A DNA stretch of 64,000 bases from Begonia masoniana (GCA_022432975.1 CM039503.1:45064968-45128967), one strand, 5' to 3'. Counted from the first letter of the stretch, positions 10,110 to 22,144 are shown. The notes: a model not told the origin generated them from the sequence alone. Translations and numbers: made by a program.

Positions 10110-12119
10110 TTAATCTGAATCCAAGCAGGGAGCAGAAGGTGCAGAGAGTTCTGGAAACAGCACCATGTCCAGACATGGAGCAGAAGGCACGACTGGATCT
10201 GCATACACCATCATGTCCACACATGGTGGAGGCACAAAAGGAGGAATAGCCTGAGAGGCATCCATGGAACAGGCCGGCTCAGATGAAGGGTCTGGAACAG
10301 GAGCAGCAAAAGGAGTAGTGAGTTGAAGTTCAGCCATCTGAAGATCCAAGGGCATTAAGCGAGCACTATCAACAACCTCAGGGCGCATGATCGGAGGGAG
10401 GAGGTCTTCAGAACATGCCTCTGGGTAAGAAGGCGGGCTTGGAGGTTTAGGGCGAAGAGCTTCAAATTCAGACCGGAGAGACCGAAAATCCAGTGACAAA
10501 ATCTCCCTATGCCGACCCAGTTTCTTAGCAAGCTGATCTTGAACAACATCAAGATCCTTGCTCAAGTTCAATTTAGTCTTTGTGAGCCGCGCATCTACAG
10601 ACACATCAATCTGGTTCTTAACAGAACTGAGTGCTGTGCCAAGGCTCTCTATGCAGGACTTCAAATCAGAGTGCTGGTCCTGAAAAGAAGAGAGAGCAGT
10701 GTTGAAGCTGTCGAGGCGTGACATGAACTCATTGAACTGTGCCTCACTCATGAATGATCTCCTCTGATAAGTTTGAGGAGTTGCAGGAGCATTGGACGGG
10801 AGTGGTGAGGAGACTTGGACCTGAGGAGCTATTGGGACTAAGGGAGCAATTTGGACTGGAGGAGCAGGCTGTACTAAAGGAGCAGTGTGGACTGGAGAAA
10901 CATGTTGGACTGGAGGAGAGACAGGAGCTGGAGCAGGCTGAGAGGGCAACAGAAGTGGAGGTGGAGGAGAATGAGGAACCTCTGGAGATGGAAAGGGCAC
11001 AGAGGAGAAAGGTGAGAGTGCCTCAAAGATATGCTCTTGAGAGGATAGAGCAAGATATCTTGGCACTGGAGGAGGAAGTCGGGAGTGAGAAACCAGAGAA
11101 TGAGAAGGAGAGTTATCAAAGGCTGTGATTTCAGACTCATCCCCTTCTTCTGGAAAAGACTCCTCAGATAGGATAAACTTTCTCTTCCCCTTTTTGACTG
11201 CTGCTGCCTGAGTAGCCTTTCTCTTAGACTCATCCATAACAATGTCCCCTTTCCGTGTTTTCTTAATCCCTATCCTTGACAAAGTAGACCTAGAGTAATA
11301 GCTGGTCGGTTTAAGATAGGTAGGATCCTCGTCCTCGGGAAATTCTACTTCAAACTTCTGAAAGATCTTCATGAGAAGTAGATTATAGGGAAATGAAGTG
11401 GTTATGGAGGTGACACTCTGTATCATCCGTCTTAAAACAAGAAAACCTATATCGAATGGGGTCTTGTGATAGAGGGCAAAAAGAACAAACAATTCCATGC
11501 AATTAACGTCATCATAGTGACCACCTTTAGGGATAACATTATATCCGATCATTTGATGAAATAGTCGAGCTCTAACGGATAAGTGTTTGCTCTTCAAAGA
11601 ATTGGGGATATTGTTCGGGTCTAGGACAATTTCTTTAAAAAATAAATGGCCCTCAGGAGTTTCAAGAAATGGGGGCTCTTGTCCTGTCGTATAGAATTTA
11701 GTACGATTATCTAAATGAGGACTCTCCAGAAGCTCATTTAAGGATTGAGAGGTTATAACTATGTGTTTTCTATACACATAGCTCGAAATAGTAGATTAAT
11801 CAGAAGGATAGCTAAGATTGACATAAAACATTTGAATAGCAGTGGGGTAAAAGAAAGATTCAACATCGAACAACCCCATTAAGCCAATATCCGTCAAGGG
11901 TACAACTAAATTTAAACCAACTAAATCGTCAGGAATAATACCCCTACTAGGAATAAGAGATTTATGCTTAAAGTCATCGTGATACCTTGCCTCAGCAGAT
12001 TGACTGAGGAAGTAGTAAGAGAGCCAGTTAGTTGCACGAGGAATTTCTCGTGGCTGACGAGTTGAGACTTTGGCCTTCTTCTTGGTCTGGTCGGAGACTG
12101 CACGAGACGATGAGGCCAT
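10110..12119 (-). pseudogene. env-position ORF of the Sirevirus element (plant transposon-domain protein)
   Basis: The ORF runs from ATG at 12119 to the stop at 10110 in one frame with a single internal TAA (11798-11796), so the original was about 669 residues. Residues 1-130 are basic then hydrophobic (TNWLSYYFLSQSAEARYHDD). The next ~150 (RARLFHQMIGYNVIPKGGHY) look like the domain that databases call 'putative plant transposon protein'; I infer this from memory of the family. A long Pro-rich stretch follows and then a likely coiled coil (LNLSKDLDVVQDQLAKKLG). There is no clear signal peptide. Such ORFs occupy the env position in sireviruses, but an envelope function is unproven. Only one lesion remains, less than in pol. 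Confidence 0.7.
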
Positions 12120-12420
12120 TTGAACGAATCGAGGAAGAGAACCTAGAGAGAGAAGATTGGAAGCAGGGGTTTCTGAAAGAGCGCAAAAGATGAAGCGTTT
12201 TTGAAAAAGAAACAGAGTTTAAATGAATTAGGGCATCACCTGATTGGAAGAAGACAAAACGTGGGGATCGGATATCACCCGATGGAGTATACGTGTCAGC
12301 AGATTAAAAATATATCTTCCGGTACATAGACATCTTCCGATAAGCGGATGATGCATATCTTCCGGTGAATAGTCAAGGAGCGGGCGATGTAAATACGTAA
12401 GGCAGAGAAAGGAAAGAACA

Positions 12421-13537
12421 TTAACTTTTCTCACACCTAATGAGGCCTAATCTCATTCTTGTACTACAGAAGGTTTTCTCATCCAAAGATTTTGTGAAGA
12501 CATCGGCCAATTGATCAACTGAATTGACAAATTTTAAAGAAATATCATCTCTTTGTACATGATCTCTTATGAAGTGATACCTAACTTCGATATGTTTGGT
12601 TCTAGAATGCTGAATTGGATTCTTGGAAATATTGATAGCACTGGTGTTGTCACACCGAATAGGAATCCTATTGAAAAAAAGATTGTAATCTTCTAGAGTT
12701 TGTTTCATCCAAAGCATTTGTGCACAACAACTGCCAGCAGCGATATATTCACTTTCAGCAGTTGACAATGCAACAGAATTCTGTTTCTTCGAGTACCAAG
12801 ACACTAAAGATTCTCCTAAGAACTGACAAGTGCCACTAGTGCTCTTCCTATCAATTAGACTACCAGCATAATCAGAATCTGAGTATCCAATCAGATCAAA
12901 AGAAGTGCCCTTCGGATAGCATAGACCTAAGTCATAAGTCCCACTCAAATATTTGAAAATTTTTTTGACAGCAGTTAAATGAGACTCCTTAGGAGCAGCT
13001 TGAAATCTAGCACAGAGATAAACACTAAAGAGAATATCTGGCCCACTAACAATCAGATATAACAAAGATCCAATCATACCACGATATTTCTTAATGTCCA
13101 CACTTATTCCATTTTCATCTTTGTCCAGTTTGGTTTTGGTACTCATAGGAGTTCTAGAGGATTTAACAGATTCTAAACTAAATTTCTTTAGGAGCTCCTT
13201 AATGTATTTTTCTTGGTAGAATAAAATGTCATCAGGAGATTGACTGATCTAGAATCCTAAGAAAAATTTTAACTCCCCCATCATACTCATCTCAAATTCA
13301 TTTTGCATAAGGGAGGAAAAATCATTACACATAGTGACATTAGTTGATCCAAAAATAATGTCATCGACATAGATTTTCACTAAGAGAATATCCTTATCCT
13401 TTTACATGGTAAATAGAGTTGAATCGGTGTTACCCTTTTTGAAATTTCTTTTCTCAATGAAATTCTTCAATCTATCATATCAAGCTCTAGGAGCCTGCTT
13501 AAGACCATAAAGAGCTTTTCTTAGTTTGTATACATGG
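12421..13537 (-). pseudogene. Sirevirus pol: C-terminal RT and RNase H
   Basis: YVDDIIFG lies around 13371, followed by the RT thumb and an open frame 13146-12421 with RNase H motifs (GYSDSDYAGS, RKSTSGTCQF, STAESEYIAA, SRTKHIEVRYHFIRD). It is the continuation of the RT that starts at 16283 and is interrupted by the solo LTR at 13538-15907. In-frame stops occur upstream of 13146, for instance near 13403 and 13250. Confidence 0.85.
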
Positions 13538-15907
13538 TGTAACACCAGACACTGTACCCATTTCCCGTAATATTATTTTTTATTATTTTTTTTATCCCAA
13601 AAAACTTTAGGCTTAACATTTAAGCGGAATTAAAACTTGTTAAATCGAATTCGAAGTTCGTTTGGTAATTCGTTTAAAACAAATACTAAAATGATTGAAA
13701 TTAAAACAATTTAACACAATTAAAAACAATTAAATAAATGAATTAAAAACATAAAATCCGCCGAGGGACAGAAGGGGAATTCCCCCTCCCCCCCCCCCCC
13801 CCCCAAAATTGGAGGGGCGCTCGGTCGCCAAATGATAGGCGACCGGGCGCCTCCCGCATGGCCGCACGGTCGGCCATTGCTTGGCCGATCGTGCGCCCCA
13901 CATTCTTGGTCCCCCGCCCGAACGCGACTCTTCCTGCGCCCGATCGCTGAACTCTCTGGAAAACCAGAGAGTTCCACATTCCAACGCCACTTCTTGGGCG
14001 TTCGAACGCCTCCCCTCTTTCTTCCTTCTTCTTTGCTTTCACATACCATTACACTTAACACCACTCATTCACAATTGCACTAACACGCATACGTTCCAAC
14101 ATATACATTTCAACTCTCGTTCAAAACCACGACTCGAAACACATTCAAAACATAGCCTATTTTCATGAAAATAAAACGCGTGGATATGTTTAAAATCTAA
14201 ACAAATCCTTCCTGTTTTGAAATCAACAAAAGGTTATAAGCAGTTCCAAAATACATTCAATGAAAGACTTTCCAAATAATTATAAAATCCAGTTTCCAAA
14301 ACATTTCAAAACATTTTGTGAACAACTCAAAACATAACCTATCCACTACCAGAACCAAGCACCCTAAACTGTCTATACAATTTAACTAAAAACATCCTGA
14401 TAGTCCTCAAAATACACACACATCCCCACGGGTCAAAACGTACCGACTGCTCAGCACACTCCCACGGGCCATTCTCCATTAACTGCATCATACATCAGGA
14501 GGAGGAACGTCGTCCTCACCTGGCTCAATGTCACCTATCACGTCACCTACACCATACAGACATCTATGAGATAATGAAATCTCAGTAAGCTTCGTAAATG
14601 CAGATGCATGCATGCGTATGCCATTCAGAAAACATGCAGATTATAGATTCAGATTCAGATACAGAAACAGATACAGATTCAGATTCATTACGTCGCAGAC
14701 AGATTGTCACCGAGATCGCAACCCACTAACCGGAGAGAGCCCATCCAGTGGTCGGACTACTCTTTCCAGCTAGAGGAGGGGGTACACGCTTACAACACGT
14801 ACAGCCGTGCCTGAGCCCCACCTCGCGTGACCAGATACATATTACGTTTATTCATTACAGAGGTTCATTCATTTTCTTAAAACACGTGCAGAAATTCATT
14901 TTCATGACATTTGAAATACGTGATGCATGAACAGATATGAGCATAATATAAACAAGCACATGTATACCATCCAGACCGAAACAGAATAACCTATAACAAT
15001 TGTAAACCTAACTACCCAACCAAAACGACTTAAAACAAACAATCCATTAAGATCCTCGACGCTACATCGAAGTACGGTGTAGACCAATTGGTCAGAGTAA
15101 GTCACGAGAACTTACCTCGTGTCCAAAGCAGCTCAAGCTCCGTCCTCGAGCGTTGTTTGTCTGAGGCAAAACACAAAATCGACATTAAAACCAGTTTAAG
15201 CTATTTGCTATATCCTTAATTACGGCAAACCTATCCACTTCGGACTATAAATCGTGATTTTAAAACAAAACCTAACGAAACCCTAATTGTTCAAACTCCG
15301 TAAAACTCGAAATAAACGTTCTAAAACTATAGATCCATACCTAGAGCGTCGATTGGAGGACAAAACGCGAAGAAAACGGAACGATTGGAGGAGAAACGGA
15401 GGTCGGAATGTTGAGAATCGCCAACGACAGAGAGGAGGCTGAGAGAAAAAGAAAAGGAAAAGCTTCTGGAAAAACTGAAGTGTCGAGGGAGGAAGATAAA
15501 GTTTATTTTAATTAAAATTTGACTCGGCGAATTACCATTTCGCCCTTCTATTGTTTTTATATTCGTTTCGTCCTTTATTTCGTTAATTGACTAACTATTC
15601 GGTTTCACCGAATCTCCTTATTTCACCAATAGGTCCAACTCATTATTTAGGATTTATTAAAACTGTCGTTCGCAATTCGGATCCTCGTTTGCTATTTTTA
15701 CTAGAACGTCCTTTATATTACGAGAAACCTAATTACTCGGAATATAACGTTCTTACTCCGAAAAATCTCGTAAATTTTCTAAAATTCCTATTAATCGTTA
15801 GGATCGAAATGACGCCTTCTTTTCGTAAAATGGATCTGATTTGACGTATTTACGAAAATGCCAACATATATATTATAATATAAAATCCGTACAAACCGGA
15901 TATTACA
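13538..15907 (-). repeat. gypsy solo LTR #2 (2370 bp), TSD CATGG
   Basis: The insertion starts TGTAACACC at 13538 and ends ATTACA at 15907. The 5-bp word CATGG occurs at 13533-13537 and again at 15908-15912. Removing it rejoins the copia RT. Orientation is taken from similarity to LTR #1: the reverse complement starts TGTAATATCC and has the GATCG-rich block (13790-13990) near its end. There is no internal coding region, so it is a solo LTR left by LTR-LTR recombination. A run of C at about 13783-13804 may be poorly sequenced. Confidence 0.93.
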
Positions 15908-16283
15908 CATGGTCGGGTTTATCAAAGGCTTCAAAACCTAAGGGTTGCTCAACATAAACTTCTTATGTGATGTAATCATTTAAGAATGAAGTCTTTACAT
16001 CCATTTAAAAGTGTGTGAAGTTTTTGTAGCAAGCAAAAGCTAAGAGCATTCTGATTGACTCTAGTCTAGCTACAGGGGCAAAGGATTCCTCAAAATCAAT
16101 ACATTCTTCTTGAGAGTATCCCTTAGCAACTAGTCTAGCTTTATTTCTTACAACTATCCCATTTTCATCCAATTTATTCTTGTAAAACCATTTAGTTCCT
16201 ATAATGGGATGATCCTTAGGCCGTGGAACAATTTCACATACCTTGCTCCTTTCAAATTGATTTAATTCTTCCTGCATAGCCAT
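15908..16283 (-). pseudogene. Sirevirus pol: N-terminal RT
   Basis: From 16283 leftward: [45 protein letters not shown], which is the classic start of copia RT. It stops where the solo LTR inserted. A stop near 16005 shortly precedes the insertion point. Confidence 0.88.
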
Positions 16284-16442
16284 AATCCAATTTTCATCAT
16301 TCTCGGCCTCTTCAAATTTCTTAGGCTCTACTTGAGAAATGAATGCTACATTGGCACAGAGGTTCCTAAAAGAGGATCTAGTCTTTACACCTATGGAAGG
16401 ATCACCTAAGACTTCATCTAAGGGATGATCTTTGACATATTT

Positions 16443-17400
16443 TCAATTTCTATGAAGAGCAGGAATTTCATCCTTGACAGGCACAATATCTAGAGAGCTT
16501 GAGGGAGGTTCTAGGGAATTTCCTGTCTGAAGGATATCTGAAGACTTATCTAAGGAAAGGGAATCTAGATGTTTTTCTAAAGAGTCATCCTCATCCACAT
16601 TGATTTTGAGTTGAGGGGACTCATCAAAAATGACATGAACAGATTCCTCCATAACCAGAGTTCTCCTATTGAATATCCTATAAGCTTTATTGGAAAGAGA
16701 ATAACCCAGAAAAATTCCAAGATCAGATTTGGAATCGAATTTTCCTAAGTTATCCTTAGTGTTCAGAATGAAGCACTTACAACCAAAGGCTCTAAAATAT
16801 TTGACAAAATGAGTTTTGCCATTCCAAAGCTCATAAGGGATTTTCACAAGAATAGGTCTTATAGAGACTCTATTAAGCACATAACAAGCTGTTGAAACAG
16901 TTTCAGCCCAGAAATACTTAGGAAGGGAATTCTCATTTAGCATAGTCCTAGCAAGCTCTTGGAGAGATCTATTTTTCTTCTCAACAACACCATTTTGTTG
17001 AGGGGTCCTAGGAGAAGAGAAATTGTGCTCAATTCCATATTTGAGACACAAGAGTTTAAATTTCTCATTTTCAAACTCTCCACCATGATCACTACGAATA
17101 GCAACTATGGTGAGCTCCTTTTCATTTTGAACTCTTTTCCTTAAGCTGAAAAAGGTATCAAAGGTCTCATCCTTTGACTTCAGAAAGAACACCCAAGTAA
17201 ATCTAGAGAAGTCGTCTACAATGACATTAACATAGAATTTACCTCCTAAGCTGGCTATATTAGAAGGACCGAAAATGTCCATGTGAAGGAGTTGAAGAGG
17301 CTTAGAAGTAGAGATTGCATTCTTTGATGCAAAGGAACTTTTGATCTGCTTATCCATTTGGCAGGCTTCACAGACCTTATCTTTCTCAAAGGATATCTTA
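16443..17400 (-). pseudogene. Sirevirus pol: integrase
   Basis: An open frame of about 304 residues (17357-16443) contains the catalytic core: LLHMDIFGPS and VDDFSRFTWV (first Asp), RSDHGGEFEN (second Asp), and TPQQNGVVEKKNRSLQE (Glu). The C-terminal integrase part has FGCKCFILNTKDNLGKFD and the glycine-rich GIFLGYS. A stop separates it from the pre-integrase piece upstream at 17414. Confidence 0.9.
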
Positions 17401-17413
17401 GGGATTCCTCTAA

Positions 17414-17880
17414 CTAAATTATCTTAGTAATCTTAGCTAAGGTATTCATCCCTACGTGTCCTAATCTCCTATGCCAAGTCCAGCAGTCATTAGAAGAATT
17501 AGCAGCAAAGCATTTCTCATCATTACAAACAATATTATCTAAATCAATGATATAAATATTCTCTTTCCTATAACCAGTAAAGAGAATCTTGCTATTTGAA
17601 ACATCCTTAATTATGCAGGAATTTGACTTAAAAGTCACCTTATATCCTTTATCACATAATTGACTAATACTAAGCAAATTATGCTTTAATCCTTCAACTA
17701 ATAACACATTCTCAATAATAGGATTAAGGCTGTTACCTATATTACCGATGCCAACAATTTTGCCCTTTTGATTTCTACCAAAAGTAACGCTCCCTTTCTT
17801 CTTGTTGACAACAGCAAACTTGGTTGAATCTCCTGTCATATGCCTCGAGCATCCACTATCGAGGTACCATTGATTTTTCC
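17414..17880 (-). pseudogene. Sirevirus pol: protease and pre-integrase
   Basis: WYLDSGCSRHMTGD, with the intact catalytic D-S-G, lies at about 17868-17828. The sequence runs on through LLSISQLCDKGYKV to the pre-integrase motif WTWHRRLGHVGMNT near 17470. The frame closes at 17414 with a stop just before the integrase zinc-binding Cys pair would end. Confidence 0.88.
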
Positions 17881-17911
17881 TAGGAGAGCAGTCAACCTAC
17901 AAAACAGAAGA

Positions 17912-19471
17912 TCAAGTTGTCTTCTTTGGTACCCAAACTTTTTGGGTCCTAGTGTTAGGTCGGGTTCCCTTAGGAACCCATTGTAATTTACTACCAGCTT
18001 TTATATTGTTTGATTTTAAAGGACATATAAAGAATTTATGTCCTATTTCATTACATGCATGGCAAGTAGAAGGTTTAACAAAGAAGTTCTTAAAAGCTTT
18101 CCTTTTATTGAACTTATCATAACCTATACCTGCTCTATCATGAGTAGCTCTATGATTTCCTATCAGCAATGTTAAGTTCTTGCTACCATTTGAGAACCAC
18201 AGAACAAGATTATTCAGTTTTTCATTTCTATCTTTAAGGTCCATTATTTCCTTTTCATGCAGATTATTTTCCTTAGTATGCTTTTCAGCTAAACTAGCAT
18301 TTTCTCTTTTCAACAGATTATATTTAGTCTTAAGCATACCAAATTGCTTAACTAAATCATTAAAAGCATCAACCATATCACCATCATCATTAGATTCACT
18401 ATCACTAGAAGAATGACTAACCTCATTCTCCTTGGCCATGAAGCACATATTTGCCACTTCCTCATCTTCTGAAGAAGAGGTGTCACCTTCACTATCATCC
18501 CAAGTAGCCTTCATAGCCTTCTTTTTAAACTTCTTGGGATTCTTCTTTGCTTGTGGACAGTCTGCCTTCATGTGACCAGGCTTTTCACACTCAAAGCATG
18601 TGATTTCCTTTTCTTTTTGGAATTTCTCACCCTTTGGAAATCTTTTTCCTTGCATCCTCTTCCGTTGAAGGAATTTGCTGAATCTTTTGGTGATGAGAGC
18701 AATATCCTCATCATCAACTTTTTCCTCAGAATCTTCCTGCTTGCTTGAGAAGCTTTGAGAGCAATGTCCTTTTTCTTGCTGATCTCTTTCTCCTTGAGAT
18801 CTTTCTTCTCATTGGCTCTCATGGTTATCTCGTGTGTCATGAGAGAACCAATGAGCTCTTCAAGCTTGAGAACCTTGAGATCTCGAGCCTCTTGAATGGC
18901 TGTCACTTTCGGTTGTCAGGCTCTAGGTAGGCATCGAAGGATCTTTCTTACTAGTTCTTCTCCTGAATAAGTCTTACTAAGCTCTTTTAAGCCATTAGTA
19001 ATATTAGTAAAGCGAGTAAACATAGAGGAGATAGATTCATCTTTTTCCAATGAAAATAATTCATACTCGTGTACAAGCATGCTCAGTTTATTTTCTTTAA
19101 CCTTGATTGGTTCCCTCGTGAGTAATTTCCAGTAAGTGTCATATCTCTTTAGCACTATCACACCCTTGAACTCTATTGAATTCATCACGGTTTAGTGCGC
19201 AGTATAGGGTGTTTATTGCTTTAGCATTTAAACTCACATTCCTCTTATCGGACTTAGTTAATTCAGAAAAGTCCTTAGGAACACTTTTTCCATCTACAGT
19301 TTTCATGGCCTTGAAATGGCCATTCTCTATTGTATTCCAAATCTCATAGTCCATGGCTTGAATAAATATTCTCATTCTTGCCTTCCAATAAACATAATCA
19401 CTGCCATCAAACAGTGGTAGACGAGAAATGGACTGACCCTCAATGTGTGAGAAGTTTGTGTTGAATGCCAT
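17912..19471 (-). pseudogene. Sirevirus gag with two zinc knuckles
   Basis: An ATG at 19471 starts the capsid region (LPLFDGSDYVYWKARMRIFI). Frame changes occur near 19160 and 18915, and the nucleocapsid part follows at 18655-17912. There CFECEKPGHMKADC and CHACNEIGHKFFIC are two CCHC-type knuckles separated by an acidic, Ser-rich and probably coiled stretch. Two knuckles and a long gag fit the Sirevirus group. Confidence 0.85.
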
Positions 19472-19520
19472 GGTAAATGTATATCACAGAAAACTCAAAC
19501 ACAACTTAGATAATAATTAA

Positions 19521-19536
19521 CCTCGCTCAGATACCA
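19521..19536 (-). other. primer binding site (initiator tRNA-Met type)
   Basis: Read on the minus strand it is TGGTATCTGAGCGAGG, two bases inside the LTR end at 19539. It differs by one base from the common TGGTATCAGAGC primer site. Confidence 0.85.
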
Positions 19537-20221
19537 ATTGTAGGATCGAGATTGTCTAAGAGGGGGGTGAATTAGACCTTTTTAAAACTTTTAATCTAAC
19601 AGCAAACAAACAAACAATAAAAGTAAAGGAGAGAGAGAAAATCCAACACACGAGTTTTTACGTGGTTCGGCCAAAACCTGCCTACATCCACGCTTCAAGG
19701 TTTCCCCCTTGAAGATCCTTAAACTTCTCCTCACGAGAAAACAAAATCGAACTTCCGGGCGTCGATTTACTGCCTTACACAGATTCTGGATTGCTCTTCA
19801 CGGGCGACAATCCACTACCTTTATAGAAATGTGAGTTTGTAAAATCAGAACAAACTACTCTCCCTCAAAGATTAAATCTCAAGTTCAGGATTCGAGAAGA
19901 GTAGATGAAAATTACAGAGTATGAAAATTTTGCTCGTTAGGGCTCAGAGAATGATTTTCACAAAAGTTCTTTCTTTCGAGCTATTTTTTTTCCTTAAATA
20001 CTCTGTCTGTAAATTGGCTCCAAAATTGAATGCTTCTTTCTTGATATAGAAATATTTTACCGTTGGAGAAGCATCCGTACTTAGACAGTTAGCCGTTGCG
20101 TTCTAAACATGTATTCGTGCTTCGCCATTAGAGGACAGGAGTTAAAGCTCGAGCGGCTTTAGCTATCGCTTCGCGGTAAATTTGAATTCTGGCGGAAGAC
20201 TTAGTTCATTGGAGGATATCG

Positions 20222-20351
20222 CATTTGAAATGTCATCGGTGGATATCCATTTGAAATGTCATCGGTGGATATCCCTTTGAAATGTCATCGGTGGATATCC
20301 CTTAGAAATGTCATCGGTGGATATCCATTTGAAATGCCATCGGTGGATATC
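20222..20351. repeat. 26-bp tandem repeat, five units, in the Sirevirus LTR
   Basis: The unit CATTTGAAATGTCATCGGTG plus GATATC repeats five times with single substitutions (CCTTAG for CATTTG, GCC for GTC). A partial sixth unit follows. Confidence 0.9.
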
Positions 20352-20364
20352 CCTTAGAAATGTA

Positions 20365-20550
20365 CTCCGCCTTTGTCGCCTAGTGAGCGGTGGATGCAAT
20401 ACTATGAACGACTCCGCTTTTGTCGTTTAGCGAGAGGTGGATGCAACTCTTTGAACGACTCCTCTTTTGTCGTTTAGCGAGCGGTGGATGTCTTTATTCA
20501 AATCTTCTGCCTTTGTCGTTTAGCTGGCGGTGGATGCTACTCTATTTATT
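20365..20550. repeat. 47/48-bp tandem repeat, four units, in the Sirevirus LTR
   Basis: Units start at 20365, 20412, 20459 and 20507. Each has CTTTTGTCGTTTAGCGAGCG and GGTGGATG. The truncated 3' LTR starts inside the second unit, so the break coincides with this array. Confidence 0.85.
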
Positions 20551-20769
20551 AGTTTTTCAGCCCTGTTATACTATTTAGCTCTGTACACTCAACCACAATT
20601 GTTAGAATACTAAAATACCCTTTCCAAGGGCATTTCCAACCGATTAATTTCATATGCATAACTCATTTTTCTCATTTAATAAACATAATCAAATTACATT
20701 ACTAAACACATCATCAAAAACATATTTAGACTTAAACACTATTTAAGTCAATAGAGCCTAGTTGAAGTC

Positions 20770-21062
20770 GACGGGTCTTGGATGCTCAAGGGAGATCCCG
20801 AAGTCTCCATATCTCGGGATGTTCCGATGGAGGACGCACTGCCACTGATGTCGCCCTGCCATTCCTGGAGGCTAGTACGTAGGAGAAGAGGCTTGACAAG
20901 ATAGAGTAATGGTGCGAGCATAGGTGGGACATAATGGAAAAGAGGTCTGACGGAATGGAGGAGAGGATAAATTAGCTCAGATTGGCCCATATACAGATTG
21001 CAGACTCCTTCGAGCGTTGGCATGAAGACGGCGATGACGACGATATCTCTTCCTTACCGTAG
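20770..21062 (+). pseudogene. C-terminal piece of the second MULE gene
   Basis: A rightward frame closes at TAG 21060-21062 with an amphipathic, charged end: MEKRSDGMEERIN, then LRLAHIQIADSFERWHEDGD and an Asp run. Two in-frame stops (near 20913 and 20968) break it. It points toward the transposase gene, which ends at 22145 from the opposite side. It probably belonged with the exon at 6247 before the Sirevirus and gypsy insertions. A minus-strand frame here (20748-21023) is less convincing. Confidence 0.45.
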
Positions 21063-21539
21063 TTTAGTTAATGTACTTTTAATTTTAGTTTGTAACTTTA
21101 TTTCATGTATGTATTTTAATGCACTTTACTTTATGTTTATCATTTAGTTTAGGTTATGTGGTGGATCTGGATGTTGATTATTTAGCATTTTTTTGTCATT
21201 TTAGTTTAGTTTATTTTTGTTCTGTAGTACCATTTATTTTATATTTGTACTAGATCGGGCTGTTAGATATATATTTGTGATTTGAATATGCAGGAATTAT
21301 TTGAAGATAATTATGGGGGAGTCATAAAACAAACGAAACTCTACCCATTTTTTCAATTTTATTTTAGTTTTTTTTAAATAATTATTAAAGAAATAAATAA
21401 TTATAGCTAAGATTCATGTGCTCACTGTAGAGCAGCTAAGAGCTCCGAGATCCGCCGATGTATTTGACAGGCTTCATTTAATACTTGTACAATTTATTGT
21501 CATTTTAGTAAATTACATTATAAAACAGACGTACAATAT
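21063..21539. other. MULE intergenic part, no gene seen
   Basis: AT-rich DNA between the second MULE gene and the foldback repeat. I see no open frame or known element in it. Confidence 0.5.
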
Positions 21540-21918
21540 GATTGAGTACTATACTCTTTTCATAATGTAACAATTTTACTGCATGTTGACCGCCTCTTTA
21601 TCGTGAAACAAATCTTATTTAATATATATTTCGTTCCATCAATATCGGAAGATCCTTCAATATGATTGAGTACTGCACTCTTTTCATAAAACGAAACATA
21701 TTTTGACATCGCAAAGCTTAATGCTTGCAAGATAGGTTTGGAAAAGTTGTCAAAATACGTTTCGTTAGATTATGAAAAGAGTGGAGTACTCAATCACATT
21801 GATGGATCTTCCGAGATTGATGAAGCGAAACATATATTAAATGAAATTTGTTCCAACAAAAAGAGGCAGTGAACATGCAGTAAAATCGTTATATTTTGAA
21901 AAGAGTGGAGTACTCAAA
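21540..21918. repeat. long inverted repeat (foldback) between the convergent MULE genes
   Basis: The arm 21540-21708 pairs with 21748-21918 around a 39-bp loop; by eye the arms agree at well over 80%. Each arm carries at both ends a variant of TTGAGTACTCCACTCTTTTC, so there is also an internal direct repeat. A transcript across it would form a roughly 170-bp hairpin. Confidence 0.85.
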
Positions 21919-22144
21919 CCTGCCATGCTAGCATTAAGCTTTGTGATGTCCTTCTGGTCTGAAGAAGCCGACATAACAAATTACAGCCCGAAGATAGTGA
22001 TGTGTTTCTTCTTCCATACCCTTGTGTAGAAGATTCCCGCACATAATGAAAACTATATTAAAACATATGTACAGTGTGTTTATGAGCGAAATATGTCGAA
22101 CTGTACCTGCATCTCGTCAAATGTGTTGAAATCCATAACATGTC

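Larger units (their letters stand above)
9453..20750 (-). mobile_element. Sirevirus/SIRE-like Ty1/copia element with env-position ORF, truncated at its 3' LTR
   Basis: Read leftward: 5' LTR (20750-19539), tRNA-Met-type primer site, gag, protease, integrase, RT, RNase H, an additional ORF after pol, polypurine tract, and 307 bp of 3' LTR. The gag motif YVYWKARMRIFIQAMDYEIW and an extra ORF between pol and the 3' LTR are marks of the SIRE/Maximus lineage. The polyprotein is broken by several stops and shifts and by a 2370-bp solo LTR in RT. The right flank is MULE sequence; the left end abuts gypsy LTR #1, so no TSD can be tested. Confidence 0.85.
19539..20750 (-). repeat. 5' LTR of the Sirevirus element (1212 bp)
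   Basis: On the element's strand it runs from TGACTTAAATAG (20750) to GATCCTACA (19539). The outer boundary is where similarity to the 3' LTR copy stops; the inner one is set by the primer site. It includes two minisatellites (26 bp and 47 bp units). Confidence 0.85.

Noticed and set aside
10754..11128. Glu/Leu-rich + strand frame of 124 codons
   Set aside because: Antisense of the Pro/Ser-rich part of the Sirevirus env-position ORF.
13720..14168. Overlapping frames rich in Arg/Gly/Pro in solo LTR #2
   Set aside because: Same GC-rich LTR block as in LTR #1, with a C homopolymer; not a gene.
20222..20351. Short regular repeats considered as a CRISPR-like array
   Set aside because: Units are contiguous with no unique spacers, and the context is a plant LTR.
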